Origin: Anaerolineales bacterium
GTDB taxonomy: Bacteria > Chloroflexota > Anaerolineae > Anaerolineales > UBA6663
Direction of reading: 5' to 3'
Assembly (NCBI GenBank): GCA_020845955.1
Contig: JADLEU010000111.1
Span: 1-48,219, forward strand
DNA: 48,219 nt
Shown: piece after piece, positions 45,991 to 48,219 of the stretch
Numbering within the stretch: position 1 is the first letter of the stretch
How the letters are laid out: each line of letters opens with the position of its first letter
The notes under the pieces: generated by a model
What the model was told of the DNA's origin: nothing
Seen by the model: only the letters and a program-made list of their open reading frames with translations
Database searches by the model: none
Made by a program: the position numbers and the translations under genes

Positions 45991-46732
45991 ATGACGACCA
46001 AAGTCGATGCCTATCGCGACAAACTGCCCGGCCTGAAGGACTGGGACCAGTTCCTGCTGGACAACTCCAGCCTGCCCGGCCCGCGCTAACCTGGAGCTGG
46101 TCCAGGCGGTGGCTGACCTGGGGAGCGCCGAGCAATTCGCGCGCTGGGCGGCGCTGAGCCCGGCCGAGGCGCCGGCGCAAACGGCGCGCGAGTTCCTGCC
46201 GGTGTGCGGCGCGGTTGGCCTGGGGCGGCTGCTGGCCGAGGGCGACCAAACCGTGCTGGCGACGCTTCGCGGCCTGGCCGGCGACCCGCGCTGGCGCGTA
46301 CGCGAGGCTGTGGCCATGGCGCTCCAGCGCTGGGGCGACGCCGATATGCCGGCGCTGCTCACCGAGATGGCGGCCTGGGCCAAGGGCGGCTGGCTGGAGC
46401 AGCGCGCGGCAGCCGCGGCGGTGTGCGAGCCGCGCCTGCTTGGCCGGCCCGCGCACGCGCGCCGCGTGCTGAAGCTGCTGGCGGCGATCACCGCGGCCGT
46501 GGCGCGCGCCAGCGCCGTCGAGCGCAAGACTGAGCCCTTCAGAATTCTGCGCCAGGGCCTGGGCTACTGCTGGAGCGTGGCCGTGGCGGCGCTGCCGGCC
46601 GAGGGCCAGGCGGCGATGGAGCAGTGGCTGCCCAGCGGCGACCCCGACGTTCGCTGGATCATGCAGGAGAACCTCAAGAAGAACCGGCTGGCGCGGATGG
46701 ATGCCGGATGGGTGGCGCGCTGCCGAGTGTAA
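45991..46732 (+). pseudogene. HEAT-like repeat protein interrupted by a frameshift
   Basis: The first frame starts at an ATG (45991) and reads TTKVDAYRDKLPGLKDWDQF, LLDNSSLPGPR then TAA (46087). The next frame continues ANLELVQAVADLGSAEQFAR and runs as a helical HEAT-like protein (LRGLAGDPRWRVREAVAMAL, LPSGDPDVRWIMQENLKKNR) to 46732. Protein similarity across the joint is what I expect of a single gene of about 247 residues. Two bases seem lost near 46084, or a +1 shift occurs. It may be a real mutation, a sequencing error or, less likely, programmed. Confidence 0.7.
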
Positions 46733-46746
46733 AGGAGTGAAACCGG

Positions 46747-47016
46747 ATGTGCCGCAACATCAAGCCGCTGTTCAACTTCGAGCCGCCCGTGACCGACGAC
46801 GAGGTCCACGCGGCAGCGCTGCAATTCGTGCGCAAGATCAGCGGCTTCAACAAACCCTCGCAGGCCAACGCCGCGGCCTTCGAGACGGCGGTCGACGCCA
46901 TCGCCGCCGCCTCGCGGCAGCTGCTGGATGCGCTGGAGACCAGCAGCCCTCCGAAGGACCGCGCGGAAGAGGCCGCGAAGGCGCGCGGCCGCGCCGAGCG
47001 GCGCTTTGCGCGGTGA
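46747..47016 (+). CDS. DUF2277 family protein
   Basis: 89 aa with the complete family pattern: MCRNIKPLFNFEPPVTDDEV, ALQFVRKISGFNKPSQANA, FETAVDAIAAASRQLLDALE. Full-length and intact. The family has no known function; members are small, soluble and common in Actinobacteria and Chloroflexota. AAGGAGTG lies about nine bases before the ATG. The next gene begins with GTG directly after its stop. Confidence 0.93.
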   Translation: MCRNIKPLFNFEPPVTDDEVHAAALQFVRKISGFNKPSQANAAAFETAVDAIAAASRQLLDALETSSPPKDRAEEAAKARGRAERRFAR

Positions 47017-47508
47017 GTGGCGCAGGTGCGCGCTGTCGTCACGGCGCGGCGGGCCGCGCTGCTCGAGCTGCTGTGGAACGAAGGCTACTTGCTGGCGGCC
47101 GGCCTGGTGACACGCACCGAGGCCGTGGTCGGCCGCGGTTGTTTTGGAAAGGCCGCCGCGGCAACACTCAAACGGGATCTGCGAGCGCTGAAGACGGTTC
47201 TGGCGGCACAAGGGTGGAATTTGCGCTTCAGCCGCCGTGCCGGCCACAGCGGCTACTACATCGCCGGCCGTCCCGAACTGGCGACAGAGATTGCCGCCGC
47301 CATCCGAGCGAGCCTGAGCGATCTCGACCAGCTTCAACTCAAGCTCGCCCAACGACTTACGCCCGCGCAGCGCGTTCAGCAAGCCGGCCAGCTATCCGAC
47401 CAGCTACGCTGGATGGCCGTCCGCCGGCTGTTGGCTGAACATCCGGATATGTCTCCCCGCAACGCACACCACGCAGTGATGCAGCGCTATGAGCAACTGG
47501 GCGGCTGA
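47017..47508 (+). CDS. Winged-helix-like protein paired with a nucleotidyltransferase
   Basis: 163 aa from a GTG immediately after the DUF2277 stop. The N-terminal part (LLELLWNEGYLLAAGLVTRT, GRGCFGKAAAATLKRDLRAL, GWNLRFSRRAGHSGYYIAGR) has a winged-helix look; the C-terminal part (RLTPAQRVQQAGQLSDQLRW, then RRLLAEHPDMSPRNAHHAV) is helical. I recall similar hypothetical proteins next to nucleotidyltransferases. It overlaps the nucleotidyltransferase gene by 20 bases, an arrangement seen in type II/IV toxin-antitoxin pairs (AbiE-like, MNT/HEPN-like). Confidence 0.6.
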   Translation: MAQVRAVVTARRAALLELLWNEGYLLAAGLVTRTEAVVGRGCFGKAAAATLKRDLRALKTVLAAQGWNLRFSRRAGHSGYYIAGRPELATEIAAAIRASLSDLDQLQLKLAQRLTPAQRVQQAGQLSDQLRWMAVRRLLAEHPDMSPRNAHHAVMQRYEQLGG

Positions 47509-48122
47509 GGACGAGCCGCTTGGGCTGCTGGCATTTGGGCGCCTCATCATCGATGCGCTCGACGCTGCACATCTGGATTACGCTCTTGGCGGCGCACTGG
47601 CCGTCGCGGCCTGGGGCGAGGCGCGCTCCACACAGGATATCGACCTGGCGATCGATTTGCCAGTGGAGCAGCTGCGGCCATTTTCCGCGGAACTGGAAAA
47701 GCGCGGTGTGCTGATCCCGCCCGATTTGATGCGCGACCAATTGCTGGAAACACGCGGCGATGTGGCGCTGGTTGGCTATCATAGACAGTGGAGCCATAAA
47801 GCCGAACTCTTCTTGCTGCGGCCCGGAGATGATCTGCGGCGCTCGGCCCTGTCGCGCCGTCGCCTGGTCGACCTGGGATCGCCGCTAGGGCAGGTGCACG
47901 TCCATGCACCGGAGGACTTGATCCTTTACAAGCTCCAGTTTTTCAGCCTCAGCCAGCAGCAGAAGCACACGCGCGACATCGGCGCCATTCTCGTCGCACC
48001 AAGCCGGCAAGCTCGACACGGCCTACCTGAGCCATTGGATCGAGTGCCTCGGGTTGAGCGCCCACTGGCGCCACATGCAAGAACAGGCTGGGCTGCTGGG
48101 CGGCGGCGTCAGCGCCGGCTGA
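47489..48122 (+). pseudogene. Nucleotidyltransferase-fold gene with a frameshift near its end
   Basis: From the ATG at 47489 the frame reads LDYALGGALAVAAWGEARST, QDIDLAIDLP, the GG and DxD metal motifs of MNT/AbiEii-like nucleotidyltransferases, then HVHAPEDLILYKLQFFSLSQ and KHTRDIGAIL. Near 47986 the family-like sequence jumps to another frame, SSHQAGKLDTAYLSHWIECL, GLSAHWRHMQ, ending at TGA 48120-48122. The original frame remains open to the window edge with unlike composition. So the gene is probably broken by an indel, or the sequence has an error. The 97 bases after it hold nothing I recognise. Confidence 0.65.
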
Positions 48123-48219
48123 GCGTGGTCCGACTGGCGAAATGTGGCCGTGCGGCGCTGTTCTCGCCTAGCCCGCTGGCCAGGGTCTCAGCCGGCAGCG
48201 CTGCGAGCGAGGCGCACAA

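Noticed and set aside
1-48219. tRNA, rRNA and CRISPR arrays
   Set aside because: No T-loop/anticodon arrangement, rRNA core sequence or regularly spaced direct repeats seen by eye; the GGTTCGA at 2903 belongs to a tandem repeat.

Overview
The window is a high-GC bacterial chromosome segment. Gene content points to a member of the Chloroflexota: a Ycf45/SpoIIIAA-like AAA-R3H ATPase, a MEMO-family protein, DUF2277, YhfC, and short human-readable dispersed repeats in intergenic spacers. No rRNA or other strong phylogenetic marker is present, so the phylum is an inference. A 16-bp sequence at 38877-38892 is identical to the classical ParB-binding site parS, which would place the window in the origin-proximal part of the chromosome.

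Layout. Positions 310-5114 (minus) hold two ECF sigma/anti-sigma pairs whose anti-sigma proteins carry LysM domains. Positions 5237-7436 hold debris (methyltransferase tail, fused higB/higA remnants), a multi-pass membrane protein and a BldC/MerR-like regulator. Positions 7541-13234 (minus) are housekeeping: priA, a CorC/HlyC protein, a MEMO-like protein and gmk. Positions 13318-19099 hold an FmdB-type zinc ribbon (plus) and a minus-strand operon of an unknown protein, a GNAT-like protein, the R3H ATPase with an intein in its P-loop, and tmk. A HEAT-like protein follows (19243-20826, plus).

Positions about 20830-32600 form a visibly AT-richer accessory island. Its core (28973 down to 24696, minus) is four tightly packed genes: a small peptide precursor, a polyprenyl-synthetase-like protein, a histidine kinase with PDZ-like loop, many membrane segments, GAF and HisKA_3 domains, and a NarL/LuxR response regulator. 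This is the gene set of the Bacillus ComQXPA quorum-sensing system, in the order X-Q-P-A. On either side lie three operons of small secreted proteins. Each is preceded by the same oriented 22-bp inverted repeat (AGTCATG-N8-CATGACT type), the kind of site a NarL-type regulator binds. I read the island as a prenyl-peptide signalling system controlling a set of secreted proteins; a ComQXPA-like system outside Firmicutes would be new or little described. A tyrosine recombinase (32725-33651), about 1 kb of unexplained DNA and a stomatin fragment follow.

Positions 35129-39723 hold two ABC-2 exporter modules with a PLDc_N protein and a YhfC-type intramembrane protease. Positions 39785-48122 hold membrane-anchored proteins, a methyltransferase, two ArsR-type repressors with a clear operator, a phosphoribosyltransferase, a molybdopterin oxidoreductase, a single-domain response regulator, a deaminase, a frameshifted HEAT protein, DUF2277, and a regulator/nucleotidyltransferase pair with a frameshift in the second gene.
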